Assembly: GCA_021555105.2 (NCBI GenBank)
Contig: CP134604.1
Location: 2,852,001 to 2,916,000, forward strand
Reading direction: 5' to 3'
Origin: Thalassospiraceae bacterium LMO-JJ14
GTDB lineage: Bacteria > Pseudomonadota > Alphaproteobacteria > Rhodospirillales > Casp-alpha2
DNA length: 64,000 nt
The notes below the pieces were generated by a model, which was not told where the DNA came from, ran no database searches, and saw only the letters and a list, made by a program, of their open reading frames with translations. Below are positions 42,964 through 51,717 of the stretch, in pieces. Both the position numbers and the translations under genes were made by a program. The stretch's first letter is position 1. Every line of letters starts with the position of its first letter.

Positions 42964-44601
42964 TCAGTCCTTTAGAATAATCGGCTCCGGTGGCGCGATA
43001 CCGCGGATCATGTCGGCGGCTTTTTCGGCAATCATGATGGTCGGCGCATTCAGATTGGCCGACGGCATCATCGGCATCACCGAAGCATCGACGACGCGCA
43101 GCCCTTCCAGCCCGTGAACCCGAAGCCGGTCATCGACGACCGCCGTCGGGTCGGTATCGGGCGCCATGCGGCAGGTCCCCATCGGATGGAACGTCGTCGT
43201 GCCGCGTTCCTTGGCAACCTGCAGCAGTTCGTCATCCGACTGCACGTCCGCACCGGGATAGATCCAGTGATCGAAATAGCGTTGCATGGGTTCGGTCGTC
43301 AGCATCCTGCGTGCCAGCTTCATCGCCGCCAGCAGGACCCGGCGGTCTGTTTCGTGTTCCAGATAACGCGGTTGAATAACCGGTTTTTCGAACGGGTCGG
43401 ATGACTTCGCGCGCACGTATCCGCTGCTTTCCGGACGCTGCTGCCAGGATGCAATGGTCATACCCGGGAAGTCGTCGAGTTCGGACTGCACCCCTTCCTT
43501 GTAGCTGGCGGGCGTGAAGGTGAACTGCACGTCGTTATAGTCGATATCCGGATGCGAGCGCCAGAAGCAATAGACCAGGGTCGGGCTCAGCGACAGGATG
43601 CCCTTACGCGACATGCCCCAGCGCGCGATCTCGCTGAGCAGACGCAATCCCTTGGTCCGTTCGTTGAGGCTCTGGACATTCTTGACCCGCGCCGTGAAGC
43701 GGGGTGCGTAATGATCGCGGAGGTTTTCACCAACCCCCGGCAGGGCGTGCATGACCTCGATGCCGAGCGATTTCAGGAAATCGGGCGCACCGATCCCGGA
43801 AACCTGCAGTAGTTGCGGCGAATTGATGGACCCGCCGGACAGAATTACTTCCTTTCGCGCAATGACCTGCATCGGTTTGCCGTTGCGACCGCCCTTGTTA
43901 TAGGCGACCCCGGTCGCGCGCTTGCCGTCGAGAATGACACGGGTGGCATGCGCATTTGTAATGACACGGACATTGCCGCGCTTCACCGCCGGGCGCAGGA
44001 AAGCCCGCGCCGTCGACATCCGCCGGCCGCCTGCGATGGTCCTTTGCGAGTACGTCGCACCTTCCTGCTTGGCGCCGTTGTAGTCGTCCGCCTTGGGAAT
44101 GCCGATGGTCTGCACGCCTTCGATAAAGGCATCCGTCAGCGGGTGCGACCAGTCGATATCAGTGACCGTCAACGGCCCGCCCCGGCCACGAAAAGTGTCA
44201 TCGCCCGCACCGACCCGGTTTTCGGAACGCTTGAAGTACGGCAACACGTCGGCATAGCCCCAGCCCCGGTTGCCGCGTTGCGCCCAGCCGTCGTAATCCA
44301 TGCGGTTGCCGCGCGTATAGATATGCCCGTTGATCGAGCTTGAGCCGCCCAGCGTCTTGCCGCGCGGCTGCTGTATGGCGCGCCCGGCGGTCCATTCCGT
44401 CGGTTCGGTTTCATACAGCCAGTTAATGCGCGGGTTCTTGATGGTATAGATAAACCCGGCCGGAATATGGATGAAGGGATCCCAGTCCGACGGCCCGGCT
44501 TCGAGCACGCAGATGCTGACGTTCGAGTCTTCGCCGAGCCTGTTGGCGAGAACGCTGCCCGCCGAACCCGCACCGACGATCACATAATCAAAAGTTTCCA
44601 T
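42964..44601 (-). CDS. GMC-family FAD oxidoreductase (choline dehydrogenase-like)
   Basis: A 545-aa glucose-methanol-choline oxidoreductase. The FAD motif is VIVGAGSAGSVLANRL, the GMC signature 1 region GKTLGGSSSINGHIYTRG, signature 2 GSINSPQLLQVSGIG, and the catalytic His lies in FHPMGTCRM. It oxidises an alcohol to an aldehyde; choline and longer-chain or terpene alcohols are possible. No betB-type aldehyde dehydrogenase or choline transporter is adjacent, so betA is not assigned. It is convergent with DUF1028 and follows the sulfotransferase gene with 75 bp between. Confidence 0.92.
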   Translation of the reverse strand: METFDYVIVGAGSAGSVLANRLGEDSNVSICVLEAGPSDWDPFIHIPAGFIYTIKNPRINWLYETEPTEWTAGRAIQQPRGKTLGGSSSINGHIYTRGNRMDYDGWAQRGNRGWGYADVLPYFKRSENRVGAGDDTFRGRGGPLTVTDIDWSHPLTDAFIEGVQTIGIPKADDYNGAKQEGATYSQRTIAGGRRMSTARAFLRPAVKRGNVRVITNAHATRVILDGKRATGVAYNKGGRNGKPMQVIARKEVILSGGSINSPQLLQVSGIGAPDFLKSLGIEVMHALPGVGENLRDHYAPRFTARVKNVQSLNERTKGLRLLSEIARWGMSRKGILSLSPTLVYCFWRSHPDIDYNDVQFTFTPASYKEGVQSELDDFPGMTIASWQQRPESSGYVRAKSSDPFEKPVIQPRYLEHETDRRVLLAAMKLARRMLTTEPMQRYFDHWIYPGADVQSDDELLQVAKERGTTTFHPMGTCRMAPDTDPTAVVDDRLRVHGLEGLRVVDASVMPMMPSANLNAPTIMIAEKAADMIRGIAPPEPIILKD

Positions 44602-44676
44602 CCCGCACCCATTTCAATACCGGTTTATCCCGGCATTATGAAAATACTAGGCACCGGACCGGAGCTTGAAAAGCGT

Positions 44677-45354
44677 CTACAGGTGTGACGGCAAACCGCC
44701 GGGATCGAGCATAGGATAGTCGAAGGCGGCAAAATCCTCTGCATACAGATCGTTGACCAGTTGAACCGTCGCACGGTTGTATCGGGACAAGTATTTCGGC
44801 TGCTCTGGCGTACCTGCGGCGGGCTCACGCATATTGAACTTCTCCACCGTGCCGATTTCGATCCCGAGTTTATCCGCAAGCGCATGCAGGTCGCGCTCCA
44901 GATGCTCGGTGCGGCCGATCCAGTCGAGCGCGAAGGCCCCGTTCAGGTGCGAGAACGCGACCATCGGACAAAAGCAGACCCAGTCCCAGGCATGGACGAT
45001 ATCGGCCTTGGCGACGTATTCGTGCATGTAGAGGTTAAAGTCATCGCCGATCGCATCGAAGATCGGCTTCTTGGCGGCAATCCACGATGTCCATGTCTTC
45101 GACGCCAGCATGTCCTGGCGGAAACCGGAATACAGCCGGTCATAGGGATTGCGCACAAAGGTGAACTTGAAATATCGCTCGAAACGGTTTTCGCAATCGT
45201 ATTGCCCGAGGAATTTTTCGATCGTCACATGCTGTTCGAAATCCGTCACCGGATAGCCAATGTCCGTATACGGCGCCATCGCGTGCCGCACCGATGCCGA
45301 ACCGCATTTGGGGATGACGAAATACAGGTAACGATAGCAGTCCGAAATCACCAT
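44677..45354 (-). CDS. Sulfotransferase-family protein
   Basis: A 225-aa PAPS-dependent sulfotransferase (Sulfotransfer_2-like). The 5'-phosphosulfate loop is FVIPKCGSASVRHAM, and the 3'-phosphate motif is FVRNPYDRLYSGFRQDM. Such enzymes move sulfate from PAPS to a glycan, lipid or small molecule. It begins 15 bp after the stop of the FkbM-type methyltransferase gene, so the two are probably co-transcribed and may modify the same surface molecule. No glycosyltransferases are nearby. Acceptor is unknown. Confidence 0.85.
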   Translation of the reverse strand: MVISDCYRYLYFVIPKCGSASVRHAMAPYTDIGYPVTDFEQHVTIEKFLGQYDCENRFERYFKFTFVRNPYDRLYSGFRQDMLASKTWTSWIAAKKPIFDAIGDDFNLYMHEYVAKADIVHAWDWVCFCPMVAFSHLNGAFALDWIGRTEHLERDLHALADKLGIEIGTVEKFNMREPAAGTPEQPKYLSRYNRATVQLVNDLYAEDFAAFDYPMLDPGGLPSHL

Positions 45355-45369
45355 CCCGTCACCGGCTTG

Positions 45370-46200
45370 TCATGTCGCGGGCGCGGCGCGCTTGTGCATC
45401 GGATGATCCGCGAAGCTTTCAAGTTTATGCAGTCCGGCAGTGTCGAGCGGTTTCGACGCATGGCAGCACAGCAGGCTGAACGAATAGATGTTCGGGAAAA
45501 TGTTTTCCGCCTGCCCGGCCAGATTATCGGGGCGGAACAACGGCACCTGATGCCACCACACGTCATAGCCGAAACCGCGCACCGTTTCGTACAGTTCCTG
45601 CGACAGTGCCGGGCGGTCGTCTTCCAGATAAAGGACCGGCTTGTCCCGTTCGATCAGCCGGCGCGCGCCTTCAATGACCCGTACCTCCATCCCCTCGGCA
45701 TCGCACTTGATCAGGGCGGTTTTCAGCTCTGGTCCAATGATGTCGTCAAGCCGGACAATCGGCGTTTTCCCGAGCGCCATGCCGCCGCCGGCCTCGATAC
45801 GATCCTGATTGACGCCGATGCCGCCGAAGTTAAGCGGCATGGCCGGATCGGCATCCATCATGACGGTATTGCCGGCGACATCGCCGACAGCAGCGTTGAA
45901 GGTGGCGACATTGATGCAGTCGTTATTGATGACGTTCGCGCCCAGCATCTGAAAGCAGATGCGTTGCGGTTCGAAGGCAATGACCCGCCCCGCCGTCACA
46001 TGGCGGGCCAGCGGCACCGTGTGCGCGCCGATGTTGGCGCCGACCTCGACGACATTGGCATTGCGGTCTAGATAGCCGCACAACAGGTCGATTTCGCCAT
46101 ACGACCATTCGCCATAGGTCAGCAGCGATTTGCCGATGTACTGATCGTTCGGGTTTGCCGTCCAGTGAAAACCGGCAATGTCGGCATGAGCAAATTGCAT
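45370..46200 (-). CDS. FkbM-family SAM methyltransferase
   Basis: A 276-aa methyltransferase with the FkbM arrangement. The SAM-binding region is NVVEVGANIGAHTVPLA (about 51-67), followed by VIAFEPQRICFQ, LIKCDAEGMEVRVIEGA and a C-terminal VLYLEDDRPA segment. Family members often O-methylate sugars or polyketide-derived alcohols. GGTGAG precedes the ATG. It is the first gene of a pair with the sulfotransferase. A methylated and sulfated surface glycan or glycolipid is a reasonable inference. Confidence 0.88.
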   Translation of the reverse strand: MQFAHADIAGFHWTANPNDQYIGKSLLTYGEWSYGEIDLLCGYLDRNANVVEVGANIGAHTVPLARHVTAGRVIAFEPQRICFQMLGANVINNDCINVATFNAAVGDVAGNTVMMDADPAMPLNFGGIGVNQDRIEAGGGMALGKTPIVRLDDIIGPELKTALIKCDAEGMEVRVIEGARRLIERDKPVLYLEDDRPALSQELYETVRGFGYDVWWHQVPLFRPDNLAGQAENIFPNIYSFSLLCCHASKPLDTAGLHKLESFADHPMHKRAAPAT

Positions 46201-46364
46201 AGCGTTCTCACCCTGCCCGATGGCGGCCGGTCAACACACACGGGACAAGCGTGTCACATGCCGTTCCGGAAGGGCGACCATTTCCTGCGCGGACATGTTC
46301 TTGCACAGGCAAACCTTGGCACCGCCGATCACCCGCAATTAAAGCAGCGTCGCAGTTAAACGAA

Positions 46365-46395
46365 AAGCCCCGAAACCAACAAGGTTCCGGGGCTT
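46365..46395 (-). terminator. Rho-independent terminator after xsc
   Basis: AAGCCCCGAAACC (46365-46377) pairs with GGTTCCGGGGCTT (46383-46395), 12 of 13 pairs, with a 5-nt loop. On the minus strand the stem is followed by TTCGTTT. It is 28 bp past the xsc stop. Confidence 0.85.
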
Positions 46396-46422
46396 GTCTT
46401 AACGCCGGGTACAGGGTCGGCG

Positions 46423-48204
46423 TTAGTTTGCACCCTCTTGCGGGCACATGTCGGCGGGGTCGATGCCGGCGACCTGAACTGGCGCCTTCATGGCATCGCG
46501 GCGGAACGGCTCGCCCAGTTCCTGGTTAAGCACCACTTCGATGAAGGTGGTTTCACCGTTCTTCATCTGCGCATCGACGGCGGCGGCAAGCTGCTCGGTC
46601 AGTTCCGCCATCGTCGTCACCTGGACGCCTTTGACGCCACAGGCCTTGGCGATATCTGCGTACTTCACATCGAGATCAAGCTCGGTGCCGACGAAGTTGT
46701 CCGCATACCACAGTGTGGTGTTGCGTTTTTCCGCACCCCACTGGTAGTTGCGGAAGATTACCATCGTGACCGGCGGCCACGGATCGCGGCCGATCGCCGT
46801 CATCTCGTTCATGGAGATGCCGAATGCGCCGTCACCGGCAAAGCCGATCACCGGCATGTCCGGTTTTGCTATCTTGGCACCGACAATCGACGGCAGACCG
46901 TATCCGCAGGGGCCGAACAGGCCTGGTGCCAGATAGCGGCGACCATGTTCGAAGGTCGGATAAGCGTTACCGATGGCACAGTTGTTACCGATGTCCGACG
47001 AAATGATCACATCCTTCGGCATTGCCGCCTGAATGGCGCGCCACGCCATGCGCGGCGACATCCGTTCGGGCTGGCTGTTACGGGCACGCTCGTTCCAGGT
47101 GGTGCCCGGATCGTCGTCTTCGTGATCCATCGACGACAGTTGCTGCAGCCAGGCCGAACGGGTCTGGTGGATCAGCTTTTCACGGTCTTCGCGGTCGGCA
47201 TTACCGGCATCTGCAGAAAGCTGCGACAGCAGGCTTTCGGCAACCAGCTTGGCATCGCCCTGAATGGCGACGGTAACTTTCTTGGTCAGACCGATGCGAT
47301 CCGCGTTCATATCGACCTGGATCACCTTGGCATCCTTGGGCCAGTAATCGATACCATACCCCGGCAGGGTCGAGAACGGGTTGAGGCGCGTCCCCAGCGC
47401 GAGAACAACATCGGCCTTGGAGATCAGTTCCATCGCTGCCTTCGAGCCGTTGTAGCCGAGCGGCCCGGCGAATAGCGGATGCGAGCCCGGGAAGGCGTCA
47501 TTGTGCTGATAGCCGCAGCAGACCGGCGCGCTCAGTTTTTCGGCCAGCGCCGCGGATGCCGGGATGCCCCCCGACAGCACCACGCCGGCGCCGTTCAGGA
47601 TGACCGGGAACTTGGCTTCCGACAGCAGCTTGGCAGCATCGGCGATGGCGGCGGCGCCACCGGCCGGGCGTTCCAGCTTCACGGTGTCGGGAATTTCGAT
47701 ATCGACGACCTGGGTCCAGAAATCGCGCGGTACGTTGATCTGTGCCGGGCCGCTACCGCGCCAGGCCTGTTCGATGACGCGGTTCAGTACTTCGGCGATC
47801 CGCGTCGGATCGCGCACTTCTTCCTGATAGCAGACCATGTCCTCGAACAGGGCCATCTGCGGGATTTCCTGAAAACCGCCCTGACCGATGGTCTTGTTGG
47901 CAGCCTGCGGCGTCACCAGAAGCAACGGCGTATGGTTCCAGTATGCGGTTTTGACCGGCGTCACGAAGTTGGTAATGCCCGGGCCGTTCTGCGCGATCAT
48001 CATGCTCATCTTGCCGCTGGATCGGGTGAACCCGTCGGCCATCATGCCGGCATTGCACTCATGCGCGCAGTCCCAGAACGTGATCCCGGCCTTCGGGAAA
48101 ATATCGGACACCGGCATCATGGCCGAGCCAATAATCCCGAACGCATGTTCGATACCATGCTTTTGCAGAACTTTTACGAATGCTTCCTCGGTTGTCATTT
48201 TCAT
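46423..48204 (-). CDS. xsc: Sulfoacetaldehyde acetyltransferase
   Basis: A 593-aa thiamine-diphosphate enzyme that converts sulfoacetaldehyde and phosphate to sulfite and acetyl phosphate, the shared step in taurine, isethionate and sulfoacetate catabolism. Diagnostic Xsc segments include GIEHAFGIIGSAMMPVSDIFP, WDCAHECNAGMMADGF (catalytic-region Glu/His), QNGPGITNFVTPVKTAYWNH and the ThDP motif GFAGDGAFGISMNEMTA. Length matches known Xsc proteins. AAGGAG precedes the ATG at 48204. No pta gene for acetyl phosphate or sulfite exporter is adjacent. Upstream it shares a motif with sauS. Confidence 0.96.
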   Translation of the reverse strand: MKMTTEEAFVKVLQKHGIEHAFGIIGSAMMPVSDIFPKAGITFWDCAHECNAGMMADGFTRSSGKMSMMIAQNGPGITNFVTPVKTAYWNHTPLLLVTPQAANKTIGQGGFQEIPQMALFEDMVCYQEEVRDPTRIAEVLNRVIEQAWRGSGPAQINVPRDFWTQVVDIEIPDTVKLERPAGGAAAIADAAKLLSEAKFPVILNGAGVVLSGGIPASAALAEKLSAPVCCGYQHNDAFPGSHPLFAGPLGYNGSKAAMELISKADVVLALGTRLNPFSTLPGYGIDYWPKDAKVIQVDMNADRIGLTKKVTVAIQGDAKLVAESLLSQLSADAGNADREDREKLIHQTRSAWLQQLSSMDHEDDDPGTTWNERARNSQPERMSPRMAWRAIQAAMPKDVIISSDIGNNCAIGNAYPTFEHGRRYLAPGLFGPCGYGLPSIVGAKIAKPDMPVIGFAGDGAFGISMNEMTAIGRDPWPPVTMVIFRNYQWGAEKRNTTLWYADNFVGTELDLDVKYADIAKACGVKGVQVTTMAELTEQLAAAVDAQMKNGETTFIEVVLNQELGEPFRRDAMKAPVQVAGIDPADMCPQEGAN

Positions 48205-48283
48205 AGTTTCGGCTCCTTGCTTGCCAACTTTCCGGCCTTTTCGTCGGCCAGGTTTGAGCGATTATCAAAAAACAATAAAATTC

Positions 48284-48303
48284 ATTAATGAGACGTTATG
48301 TCC
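48284..48303 (-). promoter_or_regulatory. Motif upstream of xsc shared with sauS
   Basis: ATTAATGAGA, six other bases, then GTCC, 80 bp upstream of the xsc ATG; identical arrangement to 25032-25051 before sauS. The left end overlaps the palindrome TCATTAATGA. A regulator that responds to C2 sulfonates is the obvious hypothesis. Confidence 0.4.
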
Positions 48304-48512
48304 TAATTTTTCATATTTATGCATCGCCGTCAAATCTATTTATCAGCCCTGGCGCGGCATGGTCCTTTAGGTAAAAAGCCCTGTATTCCCAGTCCTCCCC
48401 TGTATGGGGTAGTAGTCATTGCAGATATGAGAAAGGGCCAGCACCGTGCGGATCATGGTGCCAGTTCCCTGCCCCGGCATTTCCCGGGAGAGAATACCTG
48501 CCTAAAAAACCA

Positions 48513-48552
48513 AAGGCGGCGTCCGCCGGCTTGCACCGTCAAACGCCGCCTT
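48513..48552 (-). terminator. Rho-independent terminator
   Basis: AAGGCGGCGT (48513-48522) pairs perfectly with ACGCCGCCTT (48543-48552). On the minus strand the stem is followed by TGGTTTTTTAGG. It lies 29 bp after the stop of the ketopantoate-reductase-like gene and separates that gene from xsc. Confidence 0.8.
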
Positions 48553-48581
48553 ATCGGCGGGACAAGTCCGTCAGGGATTGC

Positions 48582-49658
48582 TTAGCCTTTTGCGGCGCGG
48601 TTCGTCTGCAGACGCTTGTTGACCAGTTCGACCGTGTCTTCGACCATTTTCGAGTGCATACCGATCCCGTCCGACAGGGTCTTCACGAGAAGGTCCAGCC
48701 GCTCAATGTTCGGCGCACCGGCAAACAGTGCGCGCGCCGCCGACGACGGTTTCGACAGGCCCTGGGCGGCGTTCGCGTACTTTTCGAACGGTACCATGTC
48801 GGCCGGATCCGCACCCATCGTCTGGCACAGCTGATGCACCCAGTTGTAGACCTCCTTCGAGGCTTCCAGGTTGGAGTGCACGGCTTCCTTGATCGAGCGG
48901 GCCTCGTCCTCCATGACGCAGCGGTAATTGCCGGTCATCAGCATCGCCCATTTCGCCAGCGGCACGAAAACCGACTCATAGACCTTGAGCTTCACCGGCA
49001 GCTCGATCGGCGTGCCGTCACCCGGATCGAAGCGAATGTCCATAATGTCCTGTTCGATCTGGCGCAGCATGTCGGTGTGCGCGTCGGACGCAAAGCGTGC
49101 GACCTTGAAGTTGGTCGGCAGGCTGACCTGCAGAACGTTGACCGGCTCGTCCGGCGGGCGGAAAGCCTGCGGGTCGGGACTGGCCAGCGTCATCAGGTCG
49201 CTGTCGAAGTTTTCCCACACCGTCGGATCGGTATAGCAATGCTTGATGGCATCGGCCTGAATGCCCGGGAGGCGCAACAGGTACGGCAGCGGCGGCATGT
49301 TCATGATCGACATGCACGGCACGCCGGATGTGGCGACCTTGTCGAGAAGCTCGCGCACCCCGGGAGAGCGGTATTGCGGCTCCTGCATCGCCAGCGCGAC
49401 GAGATCGTAATCCTTGGGATCGACGTCGCCGGGGCCGGCGGCATTCAGCTTGCCGGGTGAATTGACGGAATCCACCTGCACAAGTTCATCTCGGCCGCGA
49501 ACAGGTATGCGGACATGAATGCCGTCCTTATTGATCAGGTCGGCCTCTTCCGGCAAGCAGATCAGGGTGGTGTTGTGACCCGCCAACAGAAGTTTTGTCG
49601 CCAGCAATGAGCCGTATGACGCCCCAAGGATCAGGACGTTATATTTTTTACCAGACAT
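48582..49658 (-). CDS. Ketopantoate reductase-like NAD(P)-binding protein
   Basis: A 358-aa protein with an N-terminal Rossmann motif VLILGASYGSLLATKLLLAG and an LVALAMQEPQY segment like that of 2-dehydropantoate 2-reductases and opine dehydrogenases. The C-terminal helical domain includes KWAMLMTGNYRCVMEDEARS, where the catalytic Lys would be expected. It is longer than PanE (about 300 aa). GGAGGAAAC precedes the ATG at 49658. It lies upstream of xsc in the same orientation, but a terminator divides them. The substrate is unknown; a reductase for a keto acid is likely. Confidence 0.75.
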   Translation of the reverse strand: MSGKKYNVLILGASYGSLLATKLLLAGHNTTLICLPEEADLINKDGIHVRIPVRGRDELVQVDSVNSPGKLNAAGPGDVDPKDYDLVALAMQEPQYRSPGVRELLDKVATSGVPCMSIMNMPPLPYLLRLPGIQADAIKHCYTDPTVWENFDSDLMTLASPDPQAFRPPDEPVNVLQVSLPTNFKVARFASDAHTDMLRQIEQDIMDIRFDPGDGTPIELPVKLKVYESVFVPLAKWAMLMTGNYRCVMEDEARSIKEAVHSNLEASKEVYNWVHQLCQTMGADPADMVPFEKYANAAQGLSKPSSAARALFAGAPNIERLDLLVKTLSDGIGMHSKMVEDTVELVNKRLQTNRAAKG

Positions 49659-49977
49659 GTTTCCTCCAAAGTTCAGGAAAAACGGCGGCGCTCCTTTTTT
49701 TCGCGAGAAGCGTCTCATCCGCACATAGATTTAATGTTTGAAACCGGTGTTCGGCCAGTCCCCTTTAGTATCTTGATCTTCATTGCAGCACTTGGGCATT
49801 CACGGTGCCAGTACCAATAAAAAATTCAAAATATACAGGGCCACTTTTAGCCCGCCCAGCATCCGGATTCAACCTTTCACGGAGGACGGTGCTGAAATAA
49901 ACTCGCCGCCGCATCAACATCGATCAAAGCACGACCAGGCGGAAGCGATTGCCAGGAAAAACCGCAAAGGTGAAGCC
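49659..49977. other. Divergent intergenic region
   Basis: A 319-bp gap between the ketopantoate-reductase-like and HI0933-like genes. It is AT-rich near 49725-49770 and 49810-49850 and probably contains promoters for both. The plus-strand frame is open from 49783 but its composition (Pro, His and Lys rich) differs from the flavoprotein that follows, so I treat it as untranslated. No repeats or structured RNA were recognised. Confidence 0.45.
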
Positions 49978-51168
49978 GTGACACAAAACCGCCCACTACA
50001 GTTCGACGTCATCGTCATCGGTGCCGGGGCCGCCGGCTTGATGTGCGCATTGACCGCAGGTGCCAGGGGGCGGCGCGTGCTGTTGCTGGATCACGCCGAC
50101 GCGGCGGGCAAGAAAATCCTGATTTCCGGCGGCGGGCGGTGCAACTTCACCAACACTCACTGCCGACCCGATAACTTCATTTCCACAAACCGGCATTTCT
50201 GCAAATCCGCCCTCGCCCGCTACACGCCTGCGGATTTCATACAAATGGTCGAAAAGCACGATATTGCCTGGCACGAAAAGACCCTGGGCCAGTTGTTTTG
50301 CGACGGGCGCGCCGGGGCAGTCGTCGAAATGCTGCTCAGGGAATGCCGCGCCGGGGCGGTCGATATCCGCCTCAACCACAACGTCACCGATGTTACCCGT
50401 GCCGAGCGTTTCAAGGTCGCGACCGACAAGGGGGACTTCGAAGCCGCATCGCTGGTGCTGGCCAGCGGCGGCCTGTCGATCCCGAAAATGGGTGCCAGCG
50501 ATTTCGCGCACCGCACCGCGCGCCGGTTCGGCCTGACGCTGATCCATCCCCGCCCGGCCCTGGTGCCGCTGAAGGTCGGCGCCGACGATCTCGCGTTGAT
50601 GAACCCCTTGAGCGGCGTCGCCACCGAATGCATCGCCCGACACGGCAAGACAAGCTTCCGCGAAGCCATGCTGCTGACGCACCGCGGCCTGTCCGGCCCG
50701 GCAATCCTGCAGATTTCATCATACTGGCGCGAAGGCGATGCGATCTCGCTCAACATCATTCCCGACACCGACGCCGCCGGGTATCTGCTGGCTGCCAAGC
50801 AGTCCGGCGCCAAGGCCAAGCCCGGCAACGTCCTCGGCCGTCTGCTGCCGGCGCGCCTGGCGACGGCGCTGGCCGCCGCCGACCTGCCTGACCGGCCCAT
50901 CGGCGAGATCACCGATCGCGATCTGTCGCAGTTCGGCCACAAACTCAACAACTGGCAGGTCGTGCCGACCGGCAGCGAGGGCTTTGCCAAGGCCGAGGTT
51001 ACGCTCGGCGGCATCGACACCAAGCACCTTTCCTCGCAGACCATGGAAGCCAAGAACGTGCCCGGTCTTTTCATCATCGGCGAGGCGGTCGACGTGACCG
51101 GCTGGCTCGGCGGCTATAATTTCCAGTGGGCCTGGGCCAGCGGCCGCGCTGCGGGCGAAGCGGTGTAG
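49978..51168 (+). CDS. HI0933/BaiN-type NAD(P)/FAD-dependent oxidoreductase
   Basis: A 396-aa flavoprotein of the HI0933/YhiN family. The FAD-binding motif is FDVIVIGAGAAGLMCALTA, followed by KKILISGGGRCNFTN (diagnostic of the family), LASGGLSIPKMGASDF and a C-terminal GEAVDVTGWLGGYNFQWAWASG. Cellular function is unproven. The start is a GTG at 49978 with AAGGTGA upstream; no ATG gives a natural N-terminus. It is followed 58 bp later by the cupin gene in the same direction. Confidence 0.88.
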   Translation: MTQNRPLQFDVIVIGAGAAGLMCALTAGARGRRVLLLDHADAAGKKILISGGGRCNFTNTHCRPDNFISTNRHFCKSALARYTPADFIQMVEKHDIAWHEKTLGQLFCDGRAGAVVEMLLRECRAGAVDIRLNHNVTDVTRAERFKVATDKGDFEAASLVLASGGLSIPKMGASDFAHRTARRFGLTLIHPRPALVPLKVGADDLALMNPLSGVATECIARHGKTSFREAMLLTHRGLSGPAILQISSYWREGDAISLNIIPDTDAAGYLLAAKQSGAKAKPGNVLGRLLPARLATALAAADLPDRPIGEITDRDLSQFGHKLNNWQVVPTGSEGFAKAEVTLGGIDTKHLSSQTMEAKNVPGLFIIGEAVDVTGWLGGYNFQWAWASGRAAGEAV

Positions 51169-51225
51169 GCATTTCACGCCGTATCAAAACCGTTATACTC
51201 GCGACAACATAGACCGGAGGATACC

Positions 51226-51621
51226 ATGACCGAGACCTGGACATTCAGCCACAGCATGGCCACCGACGCCGAATGGACACCGGGGCTTCGCGATATATTC
51301 GACTATCGTGACCTGGGCCTGAAGGCGTCCACCGACGGCGATTACGTGGCACACCTGATCCGCGCCAACGGCCGCAAGGAAGCAGACGCCGTGCAACAGT
51401 GGCACTGCCATCACTGCAGGTTCCAGGTTGTCCTGGTGCTGAACGGCTGGGCCGAATTCGAATACGAGGGCGAAGGCGTGCACCGCATCGAAAAAGGCGA
51501 CTTCATCCATCAGCGCCCAGGCATCCGCCACCGCGAAATCGCCTGCTCGGATGATTTCGAAGTGCTCGAGATTGTCTCGCCGGCCGACTTCAAGACCGAA
51601 ATCACCGACCCGCCCGCCTGA
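51226..51621 (+). CDS. Small cupin-domain protein
   Basis: A 131-aa single cupin. Metal-binding motif 1 is WHCHHCRFQVVLVLNG, with a Glu/Gln-poor variant, and motif 2 is GDFIHQRPGIRHREI. Function is unknown; some stand-alone cupins are thiol dioxygenases or sugar isomerases. It has its own GGAGG site and precedes the EgtB-EgtD fusion gene by 96 bp. A relationship to ergothioneine is possible only by position. Confidence 0.8.
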   Translation: MTETWTFSHSMATDAEWTPGLRDIFDYRDLGLKASTDGDYVAHLIRANGRKEADAVQQWHCHHCRFQVVLVLNGWAEFEYEGEGVHRIEKGDFIHQRPGIRHREIACSDDFEVLEIVSPADFKTEITDPPA

Positions 51622-51717
51622 CCGGCGTCATGACGTTGTCACGAATTTGTTACATGGGCGGGGTGCCATTTCCGTGGCCGACGCGCTAGGCTTTGTGCCA
51701 CAAGCAGGAGATTCCCC

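Larger units (their letters stand above)
48205..48581. other. xsc upstream region with terminator of preceding gene
   Basis: A 377-bp gap. The half near xsc (48240-48320) is AT-rich and holds the motif shared with sauS and the palindrome TCATTAATGA (48282-48291), so it is probably the promoter. The other half ends in the terminator at 48513-48552. I see no gene; short frames here have no family resemblance. Confidence 0.5.
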
